Source: Purshia tridentata (lineage: Eukaryota > Streptophyta > Magnoliopsida > Rosales > Rosaceae). From it: DNA of 31,759 nt. The notes under the pieces are model-generated. The model saw only the letters and a list, made by a program, of their open reading frames with translations. It made no database searches and had not been told where the DNA came from. Numbering within the stretch: position 1 is the stretch's first letter; each line of letters begins with the position of its first letter. The DNA is taken from positions 1-31,759 of the forward strand of contig QANT01009156.1 in NCBI GenBank assembly GCA_003254885.1, read 5' to 3'. A program made the position numbers and the translations under genes. Of the stretch, positions 9,785 through 20,632 are shown piece after piece.

Positions 9785-11794
9785 TTACCGAGTCTGTGCA
9801 GATGCATCTTCTGAGTCAAAATCAGGTGCCAATCTAAATTTTAAAATCTTATGAAGGCTGGTCAGTGGTTTTACTTGCTTTCTTGGAGCTTCGTTTGAAT
9901 CTATTATGCATTTTCCTGCAAAAAGGTTTGCTTCCGATGATCCCGTTTCTTCATGAACCACAGGGCTAGCAACTGCCAATAGGGCTTTCTCAGTATAACA
10001 CGATCGCTGATCACAGCCCAACTCAATCGATGCAGGCAGATACGAGAAATAAAATAAAAACATTAACACTATGACAGTTTAAGGAATTGATTGAATGAGA
10101 GCTTTGACAGTTTATTTAGAGTTATTGAATCTTATGAGATAGGTTACGACTGGTTTTCAGCCATCATAACCACCTTGCACAAAGTAAGACCATTTATTAG
10201 TAGCTAGCTCCACAAATGCAAGTGGTATAACCTAAGTTTTCTAAATCAAAAATCAAGATCACCTATCTATTCTAGTCCCTCGGATCCTCTATCAAAGCAT
10301 GTGGGGATTCAAGAACCATTAGAGTGAACATTGGATAACTAGAAACATTTGTTGCTCCAGGTAGAAATATAGCATGCCAGATGGAATCCTCCAAACAGAA
10401 CTGGATGGAGATTACCTCTGACATAAGGCCCTTTAATGAAAATCAAGTTTCATATGAAAGTGTGAAGTTTAAAACTTTGACTAAACCATTGATGCCAATG
10501 GAGGTAATCACATGCCATAATTGGTTTGTCTTCCAGGTTTATTCTGAGTAGGCTAAAACAGTGGTTTACCTTCTTCTGTGAAAACAAGGCACGTCCCAAT
10601 CGTTTCTTCATATCTTCCAATCTGTGAAAAGACAAGAATTAGTCAAAGAAAATCATGTCAACCCACAACTTTAACCTTCGAGCCATTCCAGTGATGCAGA
10701 ATCTACCCTAGTTCCAAGAATAGCATACTAATTACTAATAAAAATGAAGGAAACAGCTCACAAGTCTCAAACAGAGGAAAAGTGAGAATTACAATAATTA
10801 AGGAATTAATAGACAGAACTTCTATCCAACTACTTATGAATGTCCAAACTGAAAGAATGAAGCAATAGTATCTGCTCATGGCTTTCATAAAGAAATAGAC
10901 ATCACATCTTTAAGTTGATTTTACCAGACAAGTCATCCCAATGCATTGAATCAATAAAATGCCCAATAGTTCTAAGATTTTCAAACTTTTCAATATAATG
11001 TCATCCAAAAATTCATCCAATTGGAAATAATTCAGTATGCAGCTAGTCTTTCTCAAATCCTTCTTAATGAGATATATTAAGATTTGATGACCCTTCTAAT
11101 TACAGGACAGGGTTGGGAATCGAGCATTGCCACCAAAGGCATACAATGTTAAATAAACTGAAAACCACTAAATCTAAATGCCTCTAGCAAGTTCAAGAAT
11201 AACTAAGGCGGAAATGGAACTGTCTTGACAGCAAAGAAACATAATATTTATTGTTCACATAAACAAAGCTGAGAGCACAAAACCATTTTTGTTTTTTAGC
11301 AAAGAAACACACAAAGTCTAAGTCTATGCATGTCTCGCAGATACCATTATATTCAACTACTAGGAAACTTCAGGAATTTTTTATTTTTATTATTCTTTTT
11401 GGGATACCCAAAATTTCAAATCAGCACAGACTACAGCTTGTCACAATCAAAGTTAACACAGGATTTTGCAGGCTATAATAAACTCACCAACTTAAATTTA
11501 TCAGCTATAGTCAATACTGGATTCTTTGTGTTCAAACCCTGCAAATCACGACAATTCAATATGTAAATGATATTCCAAATCATATATGTATGTGTGTGTG
11601 TATGGATGGACACCAAATGGTTCTGAGAACTTTGATAGATACAAAAATAACAAGAAATTGAAAATGAAAAAGCGTACGGAAAGAACATATGGTGCATTTG
11701 GTGGAATGTCAAGCTCGGAGTAAACTGAATCAAGATCAAGCAATACATGTTCTTCTTCAACCTGGTGTTCATTGAGCTCAGAATTTAACTCCAT
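9785..11794 (-). CDS. GTF3C6: GTF3C6-like TFIIIC subunit (tau55-related), four exons
   Basis: Encodes the small subunit 6 of general transcription factor TFIIIC, which recruits RNA polymerase III to tRNA-type promoters in the nucleus. Exons on the minus strand, in order: 11794-11678 (MELNSEL..., ending IPPNAPYVLS), 11538-11488 (17 codons, GLNTKNPVLTIADKFKL), 10621-10570 (IGRYEETIGTCLVFTEE plus one base), and 9972-9785. Every intron has GT and AG ends (GTACGC/TTGCAG, GTGAGT/TTCACAG, GTAAAC/TTGGCAG) and the phases join cleanly to about 135 codons. The last exon holds the family signature PVVHEETGSSEANLF and RKQVKPLTSLHKILKFRL, typical of the TFIIIC_sub6 domain. No stop or frameshift interrupts it. 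One uncertainty: the stop TAA at 9787-9785 lies inside GTAAGTAA, a perfect donor, so the transcript may instead splice at 9789 into an exon I cannot place. The family call rests on recognition of these motifs. Confidence 0.85.
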
Positions 11795-11797
11795 AGC

Positions 11798-12002
11798 CTA
11801 TATACCACAAACAAGTATATAGTTAAGGCATATATGCGCTAATCTAATGAAATGTAAAATTAAAACATGAATCAGGATACACAAAATTGGGAAAATTAAG
11901 TGGGATAGCAAAAGCCCTATGATGGGCTTACCCTGTGTGTCAATGAGCTCAGTGTTGAAGAAGTGATCAAATGAGCTCATATTTCAGGAGGTAAAATGGC
12001 TA
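11798..12002 (-). promoter_or_regulatory. probable 5'-UTR intron and upstream exon of GTF3C6
   Basis: Directly before the GTF3C6 start codon lies a plausible acceptor (TATAG, with the exon beginning at 11797). At about 11930 there is a donor, GTAAGC, after an exon-like stretch containing an ATG at 11980. Joining that ATG to the main exon runs into a stop after a few codons, so it is better read as 5' UTR with a small upstream frame than as coding. No TATA box is obvious. Confidence 0.4.
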
Positions 12003-12062
12003 TTAATTTTTTCGCCTTAAATGATTATATAGATATAGAGACTGTGTTGTCTTTGGTATACG

Positions 12063-12215
12063 CAGTGTTTCAAATATCGGCCGACAATCCGAAATGTCGC
12101 TTTTTCGAGTCGGCGACACCGATAAGGGGGGTGAAGACCGACATTTCCCCCATATCCACGCGGTAAATATAGCGAAATTCCCGATATTGGCGGACATCGC
12201 AACAAAATCAGAGAA
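12063..12215. mobile_element. GC-rich hAT/MITE-like fragment with CGATATTGG-type words
   Basis: It starts CAGTGTTTCAAATATCGG, a common hAT-type end. It contains inverted words (ATATCGGCCGACA against TGTCCGCCAATATCGGG) and is clearly GC-richer than the DNA around it. No matching right end or target duplication is found, so it is a fragment or a misread. It lies upstream of the GTF3C6 5'-UTR exon. Confidence 0.35.
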
Positions 12216-12319
12216 AAAAAAATTGAAAATAAAAAAGGGAAGAAAGGGAAAGTAAACCAAATTAACCATAATTTTCCATACCCAAGCACTAATTAAGAAC
12301 CCTAATCAATTATTTAACA

Positions 12320-12428
12320 TTAGAATATAAAAACCCAATAATTGAAAAAGAAGAATCTGACATTGAGAGTTTCGGCACCAAACTTTGAGCAGGAACCTTT
12401 AATCAGCAGCTGTGAGCTTTGTGAAGGT
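12320..12428 (+). promoter_or_regulatory. possible plus-strand promoter and first exon
   Basis: TATAAAAA near 12327 is followed by roughly 90 bases without repeats that end in GTGAAG before a strong donor, GTGAGT, at 12427. A CT-rich run follows. This looks like the 5'-UTR exon of a plus-strand transcript divergent from GTF3C6. No downstream exon can be assigned to it, although the MED15-like exons begin 3.2 kb later. Confidence 0.3.
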
Positions 12429-12533
12429 GAGTCTCCCCTTTCTCTGTCTCTCTCTCTCTCTGTCTCACTCTCTGTCCCACACACGCTCTCACTCTCTCAC
12501 GCATATGGGTCTGGGGGCTGTGGTCAAGCACAG

Positions 12534-12626
12534 AATCACTTATTTCATCTAAAAGTTTGGGCTTAGTTGATTAACGAATCACTTATTTCATCTAAAGATG
12601 TTAACTTTGGGCTTAGTTGATTAACG
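12534..12626 (+). repeat. imperfect tandem duplication, 43 and 50 bp
   Basis: AATCACTTATTTCATCTAAA...TTTGGGCTTAGTTGATTAACG occurs twice in direct succession (12534-12576, 12577-12626). The second unit has seven extra bases in the middle. Confidence 0.9.
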
Positions 12627-13440
12627 AGTGTTGGGTTTATTAATTGATTAGTGAGTTTAGGCTCAAATTTTTACCATCAATTCTGATTTTAAAATAGGGT
12701 TAATTACATTTTTGATCCTTGTGTTTTACACGAAAAATAAATTTGATCCTTCTGGTTTCAAAATTTCAATTTTGATCCTTGGATTTTCGTTCATTAACAA
12801 TTTTGGTCCTTTAATGTTATTTTACAAATTACATGTATTTATTTATATTAGATTCTTGGCACGTACTCCGCACATGTCCATTTAAATTTATATTATGTGT
12901 TTTTTTATATTTTTATTTTGGGAAAATTTTAGCAAAAGCACGTAACTTTGTCACTATTTTGCAGTTGAGGATGTCACTTTCATTTCATTCCAATTAAGGA
13001 TTTAAACTTAACTTATGTACCAATTAAGGGTTTTCCGTCACTTCCATCTCAACTTCCATCTAAAAATCGTCACGTGACCTGACAACTCAAGCCACACTTC
13101 TTTTGTTTGCAGAGCTCGGCTTGCCATAATTCGCCTAGTATAACTATCTACCACAAACAAATCACAGCCACTCCCTTTCAAATCGAATGGCTGAAAAGAA
13201 ATTATAAAGGAACCAACCAACTGTTGACACGTCCCTTGTTTTATAATTAAAGAATTTTAGTGCTTTTAGCACATTTACCCCCAAACTAACAAATACCACC
13301 TATAAAAATGCTTTTAACCAATTGTACGTCACTCATACTTTGCAAATAATGCTAACTTAACACTTGCCGTCACATTTCATCAATTTATTTACACATTTAT
13401 CTTTCGAAGGCTAAAACTATAGTTTTATCTTACTTTACCT
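12627..13440. other. repeat-derived intergenic DNA, no gene
   Basis: 12700-12830 contains three or four spaced copies of TTTTGATCCTT or TTTTGGTCCTT with AATTAC/AATTTC lead-ins. 12930-13030 has a similar rhythm with CAATTAAGG. Such stretches are common dispersed plant repeats. A 60-codon minus-strand frame at 13038-13220 has no recognisable domain. Confidence 0.4.
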
Positions 13441-13444
13441 CTTT

Positions 13445-13672
13445 TAAAGTTTGTTGTCTTAATTTACCCCTATACATTTTCTCCATGTCTCACATAATCT
13501 AAAACTGTTAAATTTATTCATTTTACCATTTGAATTGATGATACGTAGCAGGGGTAAATTAACAAACTTGACAATTTCTGATTATGTGAGACATGGGAGA
13601 AATTATGGTTGGGATAAATTGACGGTAGAATTGATAGACTTGATAGTTTCGAGTTATGTGAGACATATGAAA
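13445..13672. repeat. MITE-like inverted repeat with a third direct copy
   Basis: 13450-13510 (GTTTGTTGTCTTAATTTACCCC, then CCATGTCTCACATAATCT) is matched in reverse complement by 13550-13605 (GGGGTAAATTAACAAAC, then GATTATGTGAGACATGG). RNA or single-stranded DNA from here could fold back. A third, weaker copy of TTATGTGAGACAT lies at 13653-13666. No terminal duplication was found. Confidence 0.6.
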
Positions 13673-13914
13673 AGCATATTATTCCATTGAAAATATCAAT
13701 GATTCAACAAATGCCACATAAGATCTCTTTTAATAAATAAATAAAAAGGTAAATTCATTTGCAGTCCACTTTAAGAACCCAACTACAACCAAAACTCATG
13801 AAAATGATTTTTAAGCCTAAAATACCATTTATACCCTTATAGATACATGCAACTTCACATGATATACTTTGCCTACTTTAAAGCCTTTGGTCTCTAGTAT
13901 ATTTGTACTTTGGC

Positions 13915-14900
13915 TGTTAGCATATGTAAAGAAAGATTAGAATGAAAAGAAAGATCAGAATGAAGAAAGATTAGAAGGAACAGAACTAAACTGAAGATAA
14001 GAACTACACTTCATATAAATAAGAGAACAAGTTATGTTGTACAGCACGGTTTTGAGAAGCAAAAAATCTCTCGTGTTCAGTTTTAAATATTATGTATTCC
14101 ATATTCATACTATTGTACCAATATCCATATATGTAATAAAAGTACCAGTTTTTATCCAAAGCAGTCTTTCCATTTCTATGCAGTCTTTCCATTTCTATTC
14201 TCTCTTAAGCTTTTATTATCTAGTTTTAATTAGAAGACTTATAGTCCGAAACAGAGAAACACTACTGTGAATATGCTGTTATTCTGTTAAACCTGATCCT
14301 CATATTAATCTTCAGAGCCTATTTACTATCTTGGAGTCTCTCTAATTGCTACTCTGCTACTGCAAGAAAGGTCCCTTAGCCTGCAGGTCCCTAAGTTCTA
14401 GCTGTTATTATAGCCTAAGGTGCTGCGTGCAGTGTTCCATACTTGCTGTACCATACTCCACACAGTATCCAGATTGAATATTTTAGAGACGCTCCCAGTT
14501 AGTAATTTCGCCCTATAAAATTGGTATCAGAGCTTGTTTAACATTGTAATTGTATGTATAAGTAGTAAAGTATCTTTAGGATAGAAGTCATAAATACAAC
14601 TGAAAGAAAACTCAATCTTATTTGCATGCCATATTATACTGTTATTGAAATTTAAAAAAAATTATTAGTTATTATAAGAAGTATAAAATATAAAAAAAGA
14701 AGGATAAAAGAACACGAACAAAGATTACTGTTACATAATATTAGTGATTAAACTAGAACTGATTACCACACTATTATTAGGATAAATTTAGAGAACTTAG
14801 TAGACTTAAAAAGAATAAAAGAAAGGTTACAAAATACTTTAGCAATAAGAAGAGAACAAGCTGTAGATTTTATGATAGACTATTTAAATCTAGAATTAAA
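13915..14900 (+). mobile_element. LTR- or pararetrovirus-like leader with tRNA-Met primer site
   Basis: TGGTATCAGAGC at 14522-14533 is the initiator-tRNA primer site used by copia elements and by caulimovirid pararetroviruses. Upstream, TGTTAGCATATG at 13915 could open an LTR, and CATATAAATAAG at 14013 resembles the TATA region of an LTR or pregenomic promoter. The bases before the primer site (CCCTATAAAAT) do not end in CA, so the LTR reading is not clean. Downstream, a short frame near 14780-14910 (NLVDLKRIKERLQN, REQAVDFMIDYLNLELN) looks helical and is cut by stops. I do not recognise it. Type and right end are unresolved. Confidence 0.4.
14161..14198 (+). repeat. 19-bp tandem duplication
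   Basis: GCAGTCTTTCCATTTCTAT occurs twice in succession, at 14161-14179 and 14180-14198, with no difference. Confidence 0.95.
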
Positions 14901-14910
14901 CGAACATTAA

Positions 14911-15640
14911 AAGAAAAAATTAACTTTAGATTAAAATACTTTGCTTTGTAATTTTCCTAATATACAAAATAAATATCTTGTATAGTAAAGATCAACATAT
15001 AGAAAATAGTATTGTAGACTTAATAATTAACTTCTCAAAAAATCCATAGGTTGAGCTCACTAATCCTTACAACCAAACCCATTTGCAAAATTAGGCCCAA
15101 ACCAATTGTAAGACTCTAGTTACTATATATTGAGGATAAGAATGTGGATGCTTTATGCTTAGTACTTTATTTTGTTTTTCTTCTTTTAACTGGGATTATT
15201 GTGCCTTTGACAACATGTGGTGGAAGTTGGCTTATATAATGCTTATTATTATCATTATTATTATTATTATTATTATTTTTTGTTGTTTATGGGAATATGC
15301 TGAGGTTAATGTTGAATGTAGATGGAATTAGTTGTTTGTTCATTTGCATGAAATAGTGAACATCACTAGCCAACAATTTCTAATTGAAAAAAATTAATTG
15401 ATGATGCATGGTGTCGGGGCCCACAAATACAAAATGTCTTCTCTTCGTTCCTAAGAAAAAAATTAAAGCCCTTTGATGAGAGAAATTCCACCATTACAAG
15501 GTATGCTCTAAGCTTTGTTTTTGGCACTGGGATTGCTTTTAAGTAGATTGAGGGGTTGGAGGTTTTGTACAAAAGCATGCTTAAATTCCATAATCTTCTT
15601 CTGTTCTGACAACAATTGCTTAAAATTGGTAATATTACAG
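14911..15640. other. AT-rich region with a (TTA)n microsatellite
   Basis: No gene is supported. 15241-15281 is a TTA/ATT trinucleotide run with one interruption. The rest, up to the acceptor at 15640, is probably intron or upstream DNA of the MED15-like gene. Confidence 0.5.
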
Positions 15641-15670
15641 CTTCAATTCAATTTGGGTCATTTGCTTGTA

Positions 15671-18600
15671 ATGGATCAATCACAAAGAGCCCATCATCCA
15701 GAGACATCGTCAAGTACGTTGTTGCTTTCATTCACGCAGTTTCCAACTCCTGTTTTTTGTTGCCTTTTTCATGTTATGTAGATTTTCATAGATACACATG
15801 TTGGACATAGTTTTTAAAAGTCTATATTTTTATTTTTGCTCTTTTCTGTCTTTTCAACCAGGCTTGTTTATCCTCTTGCACTGTGTTCAGTATTGTTATT
15901 TTTATGTGAATCAACTCTATCTTGTTATGAAATGTAAAGAGGCTCGTTGTATATTTTAATTATTATTTTTATAGTGGTACAATTTCTCGTATCAGTTCTG
16001 GAATTGTAAAAAGGCTTGTTATGTGAATCAACTCTATCTGGAAAATTTATTTTGTTATACCTGTCTGAATTGGGTCTTGAAATATTGGAAGATGTCAGTG
16101 ATCGATCCAAGATAATAAGTCTGAAATTTTATAAAACTCGCATCATACAAGTCCGTTCAAGAAATGAAACAAGAAGATGAATAAGAAACTATGGAGAAAT
16201 GATTGCATTACAATTGAGAGTTGACTCGAATAAGTGATGAAAAACATTGGTTTGGCTTGGGTAATTATGAGAGGCTGTTACTCTCTGCTCGATGATTGCT
16301 TTTTTGGGGGCTGGAGCATTAAGAAAAAGGCTACAACCCTGTTTCGTTGTGCTGTTTTGGTCTCTTTTTGTTTGTATGCTGTGAAAGAAATAGAAGAATA
16401 TTTCCTTATTCGAAAAGAAATGAGTAGAAGAATATTTGATAATATGGAGGAAGAGCTGAATTCATTGTAGGATGAAGCTAAATTCCCTGCTGTTTGTTTT
16501 TAAGTTGCAGCGTTCCTGGTGGACTTCTTGTCCATCTCTTTTTGTATTTTCTTCGTTAATAAAATTGTTGATTCTTACAAAAAAGAACTATTTATAAATG
16601 AGGAAAAAATGATTGAAAGAATGATTCACTTTCCCAAACATCCACCAAAAATTGAATTTTAGTCCCATTTCCAACCATGAATTTTGATTAATGTGAAAAA
16701 GAGGATAACTCTGAGATTTAGAATTTTATATTTCCAAGGATACTGAAAGTCTCTCTACAGTATTAGAATCCCACCCATTAGAATAAAATTGTACTTACTA
16801 TTAATGACAAACTCCACAGAAAGTTTTTTCAAAGGGGAAGGACCACAACTGTTTACCTAACAAGTAACAACACTTTATTTCCTTTCAGTAAATTTTCGAT
16901 AGCTAACTCCCTCTCTCCTTTGATTTCTGCAATATATCCCAACTAATTAAATGGCCTTCCTCCTCTCTCCTCTTTGATTTAGGGAGTCTAAAGTGAGCTG
17001 GATAATCCAGCTTCCTGTGTGGAATTATTGTGTGCTAGGTATAAATTTTTTGGAGGAAGAAAGAGATGTGTGGTGTTGGGGAGATGTGCTGTGTTGGCTG
17101 TTTTGTGGGTAATTTGGATGGAGAGAAACCAAAGGGTCTTTGATGATGCTAATGGGGAAAAAGGTGGACAATTTTGGGATAGAGTTAGATTTTGTGCTTC
17201 ATTTTGGGCATCATTCACTCCAGCTTTCAATGATTACTCGTTTTCTGCAGTTTTGTCTGATTGGTGAGCTGTTGTGTGTTAGGTTTAATTATGGTTGTTT
17301 TCATTGCTGTTGTACTCTGTTAGGTCTTTTAATATCCTAGAGTTTGTTACCTAGGATCTTTTAGGATTGTGGACATCTTGTCCACTGTATTGTACTTTGT
17401 TTTTCTTGATTTTCATTTAATGAAAGTCTGTTTCTCATAATAAAAAATAAATAAAAAAATGATCTGGAAGTAATGCTTTTTTGAATTATTACATTAATAA
17501 GCAATCTAGTATGCTTTTGTGTGCAAGTATTCACTTATATTTTTGTAGCATCTCCAGATACCACATCCCAGACAGGACATGCAAATGTTGGTGATTGGCA
17601 AGAGGAGGCCTATCAAAAGGTACAATTTCACTGACTCCTTCTCAGTTGAATAATGTTCCTCATGTTGTTGGCTTTGAATGGTCTTGAGAGAGAGAGAGTC
17701 AGAGAGAGAGAAAGAGAGAAAGAATTATGTGGCTAAGGATAATATTCAGCTTCACACGTTTTCTTAATTCATATGGTTTCTTAAGTCGCCTAATGTAATG
17801 TCGAAATAGACATAGGAAGTAAAATACCCTAAACATAACAGGGCATTATCATTAACATTCATATGATATAGGTTTAGAAAGAAATTGAAGGCAGGGTTTT
17901 TCGGGTTTGGCCATTTGTGTAGAGATTATATACAAGCTGTACTAGGAATGTCATTAGCTGCTGGAACAACAGGAGATAATAGTTTTGCAGTAGGAGTATC
18001 TAAATACATTGTATAGAAGTAGAAAACTAAAATTTTCAGTTATGCTCAGATGAAAGAAAATGCTGTGCACATGTGACATAGGATTGAAAATAAAACTTAA
18101 GGCCAGGTTTTATGTTATTTAGTTGTAAAAATCAAATCTTCTGTTATTCTCAGACCTAAAGAAAATGGTATTCACATATTCATCTGATTAAACATGAAAT
18201 TGAAGGAAGGTATTGGCTGTCTGGGTAGCTATTCTACTCAGGCTCTATCAGAACTGAAAGTAGCTACTGGAACAACAGGTGATAGCTGTAATATACTATG
18301 AATAGATGAACAAAAACATTATTTAGTTGTGGAGAATGAAATTTCCTATTATTCTCAGAAGAAGGAAATTCCAAAAATTGAGTGCCATGCTTTTATGAAA
18401 GTTTTTTTGTAAATTAATCTACTGAAGGATCGTCTACAATTGTCAGAAAAAAGAAAAAAAGAAAAAAAAAAGCATTGCTTTGGAAATTTCTCCGCTGTAT
18501 GATAGTGTCATGAAAAATATCAACATATTCCTTATCTTTGTGCATAGTGATGATGAGGAAAAGCTTACTAGTTAAGATTCCGAGTAATTATTAGATTGAA

Positions 18601-19783
18601 AGCTCATCAAAGCTCAACTACATTTAAATCATAGATGAAGTCATGCTTTCTAAATGCATGGTTGCAAGGTTGCATATAGAAGTTCTATTCTGTTGCTCTT
18701 CACAATAATAATAATAATAATGTTAAGGGGAGGGGGGAGAGCGAGAGTCAAACTTTTGCTATAGGTGAGGGCTATATGTCACTGAAAGCATTATACACAG
18801 CAGACAGCGAAGAAATCAAGTCATATTAGTCTCTTTGCAGACTTGTAGATGCAAAAATTCATTCCTAAATTGTCCAGTCGACTTTAATTTGCAGGTCAAA
18901 TCCATGAAGGAGATGTACCTACCTGAGCTAAATGAAATGCACCAGAAAATTGCTACTAAAATTCTTCAGGTATGTTTTCACTTCAATTTTTTCTCTTGTA
19001 AATAGGGCATGTGATATAAATTATAATTCACTAAGGAGATGGTTTAACAGTTTCCCTTCAAGTTTGTGGGTGATAGATCCCTCTTGATTACTCGATTTCC
19101 TTTTTTTACTGCATCCATGTAGTCTGTATACATGGGATTGTTATGACAATGTCAATGCTTCGAACAACATTTTCTACAAAGTTTTGTTACTTCTTTTACT
19201 GTTTTTCTTGCCCTTGCTCATGTCTTCTGTTCTTTCTGTTTTCTAGCATGAATCTCTTCCACAACAACCAAAACCAGAGAACCTAGAGAAGCTGAAAATA
19301 TTTAAGACTGTGTTGGAGCGCCTCATAGCAGTCTTACAGATTTCAAAAAGTAACATTTCACCTGGTTTAAAAGAGAAATTGGGTTCCTACGAGAAGCAGA
19401 TAATATATTTTATTATGACATATAGACACTGGAAGCCTGTTTCTTCTCTGCAGCAAGGACAGCTCCTCCCATCTCATATGAACTCCATGCGGCAGTCACA
19501 ATCTCAAAATACTGAGGTTCAGTATCATGAAAATCAAATGAACCGTCAATTGCAATCAATGAACTTACAAGGTTCTGTGGGAACAATGCAGCAGAAAAAT
19601 TTGACCAGCTTGCAGCAAAATTCTGTGTATTTATCTGGGGTTTTAGAAGTACAGCAGAACATGATGAATTCCTTGCAGTCTAATATGGATTCATTACAAG
19701 GGAATTCACTGAACTCAATGCAGCAGGTTGCCGTGGGTTCTCTCCAACAAAATCCTCTCAGTGCCCCACAATGTATACTCTGA
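15671..19783 (+). CDS. MED15a-like Mediator tail fragment, copy A
   Basis: MED15 is a tail subunit of the nuclear Mediator complex that links transcription activators to RNA polymerase II. Four exons with good GT-AG signals and matching phases are seen: 15671-15713 (acceptor at 15640; QSQRAHHPETSSS), 17549-17619 (TSQTGHANVGDWQEEAYQK), 18895-18969 (SMKEMYLPELNEMHQKIA) and 19247-19783 (SLPQQPKPENLEKLK, SNISPGLKEKLGSYEKQI, then a Gln/Met/Ser-rich tail with LQGSVGTMQQ). Joined, they give 241 codons without a stop. Whole plant MED15a is over 1,000 residues and starts with a KIX domain. Here the KIX domain, the long Gln-rich part before it reaches QSQRA, and everything after APQ are missing. The frame ends CIL-stop where the family continues. 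The ATG at 15671 is only the first methionine in the first recognised exon, and the true 5' end is unknown. Its introns carry L1 fragments. It is either a truncated paralogue or a pseudogene that has not yet decayed. Confidence 0.7.
16234..16600 (+). mobile_element. L1-type LINE 3' end, fragment
   Basis: The frame at 16300-16470 keeps the C-terminal pattern of plant L1 ORF2 (FRCAVLV..., ..RRIFDNMEEEL). It is followed by the usual L1 3' end, GGTGGACTTCTTGTCCATCTC...TTAATAAAATTG, and a short A-rich stop near 16580-16590. The W..W.ERN motif is degraded. It is 5'-truncated and lies in the intron between MED15-like exons 1 and 2. Confidence 0.6.
17000..17459 (+). mobile_element. L1-type LINE 3' end, second fragment with A-rich tail
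   Basis: The 17019-17267 frame shows the terminal ORF2 signature RCAVLAVLWVIWMERNQRVF, better kept than in the fragment at 16234. A 3' UTR follows with GGACATCTTGTCCACTGTATTG and an A-rich tail at 17440-17459. The following DNA (GTAATGCTTTTTTGAATTATTAC) matches the equivalent intron position in MED15 copy B at 20418, so the tail marks the insertion boundary. No target duplication could be fixed on the left. Confidence 0.75.
17640..18890. other. intron 2 of MED15-like copy A
   Basis: AT-rich, with GA-rich and A-rich runs at 17690-17725 and 18455-18475 and a TAA run near 18705-18720. Many blocks (for example GAAATTGAAGGCAGGGTTTTT and GTATCTAAATACATTGTATAGAAGT) recur in the same order in copy B at about 21480-21600, showing that introns were duplicated along with exons. 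Confidence 0.7.
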
Positions 19784-20395
19784 CACACACATTGACTTAA
19801 TGTTCTGCATCACCATGATTCTCTCTGACTGTTGTGTTTGCTCAGAATCAAATCTGATATTTGGAGATATTATATCTTTGACTATATTGGCTGACAGTTG
19901 TAGCTTCTCTTTCCATTTGCTTTAATTTTGTCATCTTTGTTTTCCTTGGCTACAGATGATAAAGAAAACATTTTTACTTGTGAACTCCTTTTATATTGAT
20001 ACTTATTTCTAATTTGGTAAATCTTATAAAAATATTAACTATAATTTGGTAAGTATTTGTGGAATCTTATCTCGTGAATAGAAAATAGGAACAAAATCAT
20101 ATTTGAAGCATCTTTCATCCGTATTGATTGTGAGAGATTGAGGTTTCTAATTCATAAGAATGCTTCAATTGATAAATAAAGAGGTTTTTGGTGTAGCTAT
20201 ATGAATATGCTGCTTCGCGGGTATGGTGGTCGCTTATCAGATGTAGTTTCCTGTGTTGTATTATCTACAGTCTTTTCCATGCTTTAGCCTTGTAGCTTCT
20301 GGTGTGTGTTTTAACTGTTCCTGTTGTACCAAATGCTTACCTTTTATTTTTTGAAACAATTTTAACTACATCTTGCTGAATAGTTTTCCATTTTC
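19784..20395. other. spacer between MED15-like copies
   Basis: No gene seen. The sequence after the copy A stop is AT-rich and intron- or 3'UTR-like, with no resemblance to the remaining MED15 exons. Similarity to the copy A unit starts again near 20400, which is taken as the left edge of the duplicated unit. Confidence 0.5.
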
Positions 20396-20632
20396 CTTGA
20401 TCAATCTTCAGAATGTAATGCTTTTCTGAATTATTACCCTCATGAGCAAATATAGTATGCTTTTTTTTGTGCAATTATTCAATTATATTTTGTTGCATCT
20501 CTAGATTCCACATCCCAGGCAGGAAATGCAAATGTTGGTGATTGGCAAGAGGAAACTCTATCAAAAGGTAAAAATTCCCTGACTCCTTGTCAATTATATG
20601 GTCCTCACATTGTTGGCTTTATTTAAGCCTCC

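Noticed and set aside
9433..9854. Plus-strand frames of 72 and 68 codons as genes
   Set aside because: They overlap the last GTF3C6 exon in antisense or its 3' side and show no domain. The minus-strand exon structure explains the coding signal.
13038..13220. 60-codon minus-strand frame as a captured gene fragment
   Set aside because: It has some complexity (SGCDLFVVDSYTRR), but I recognise no family, there are no splice signals, and the surroundings are repeat-derived.
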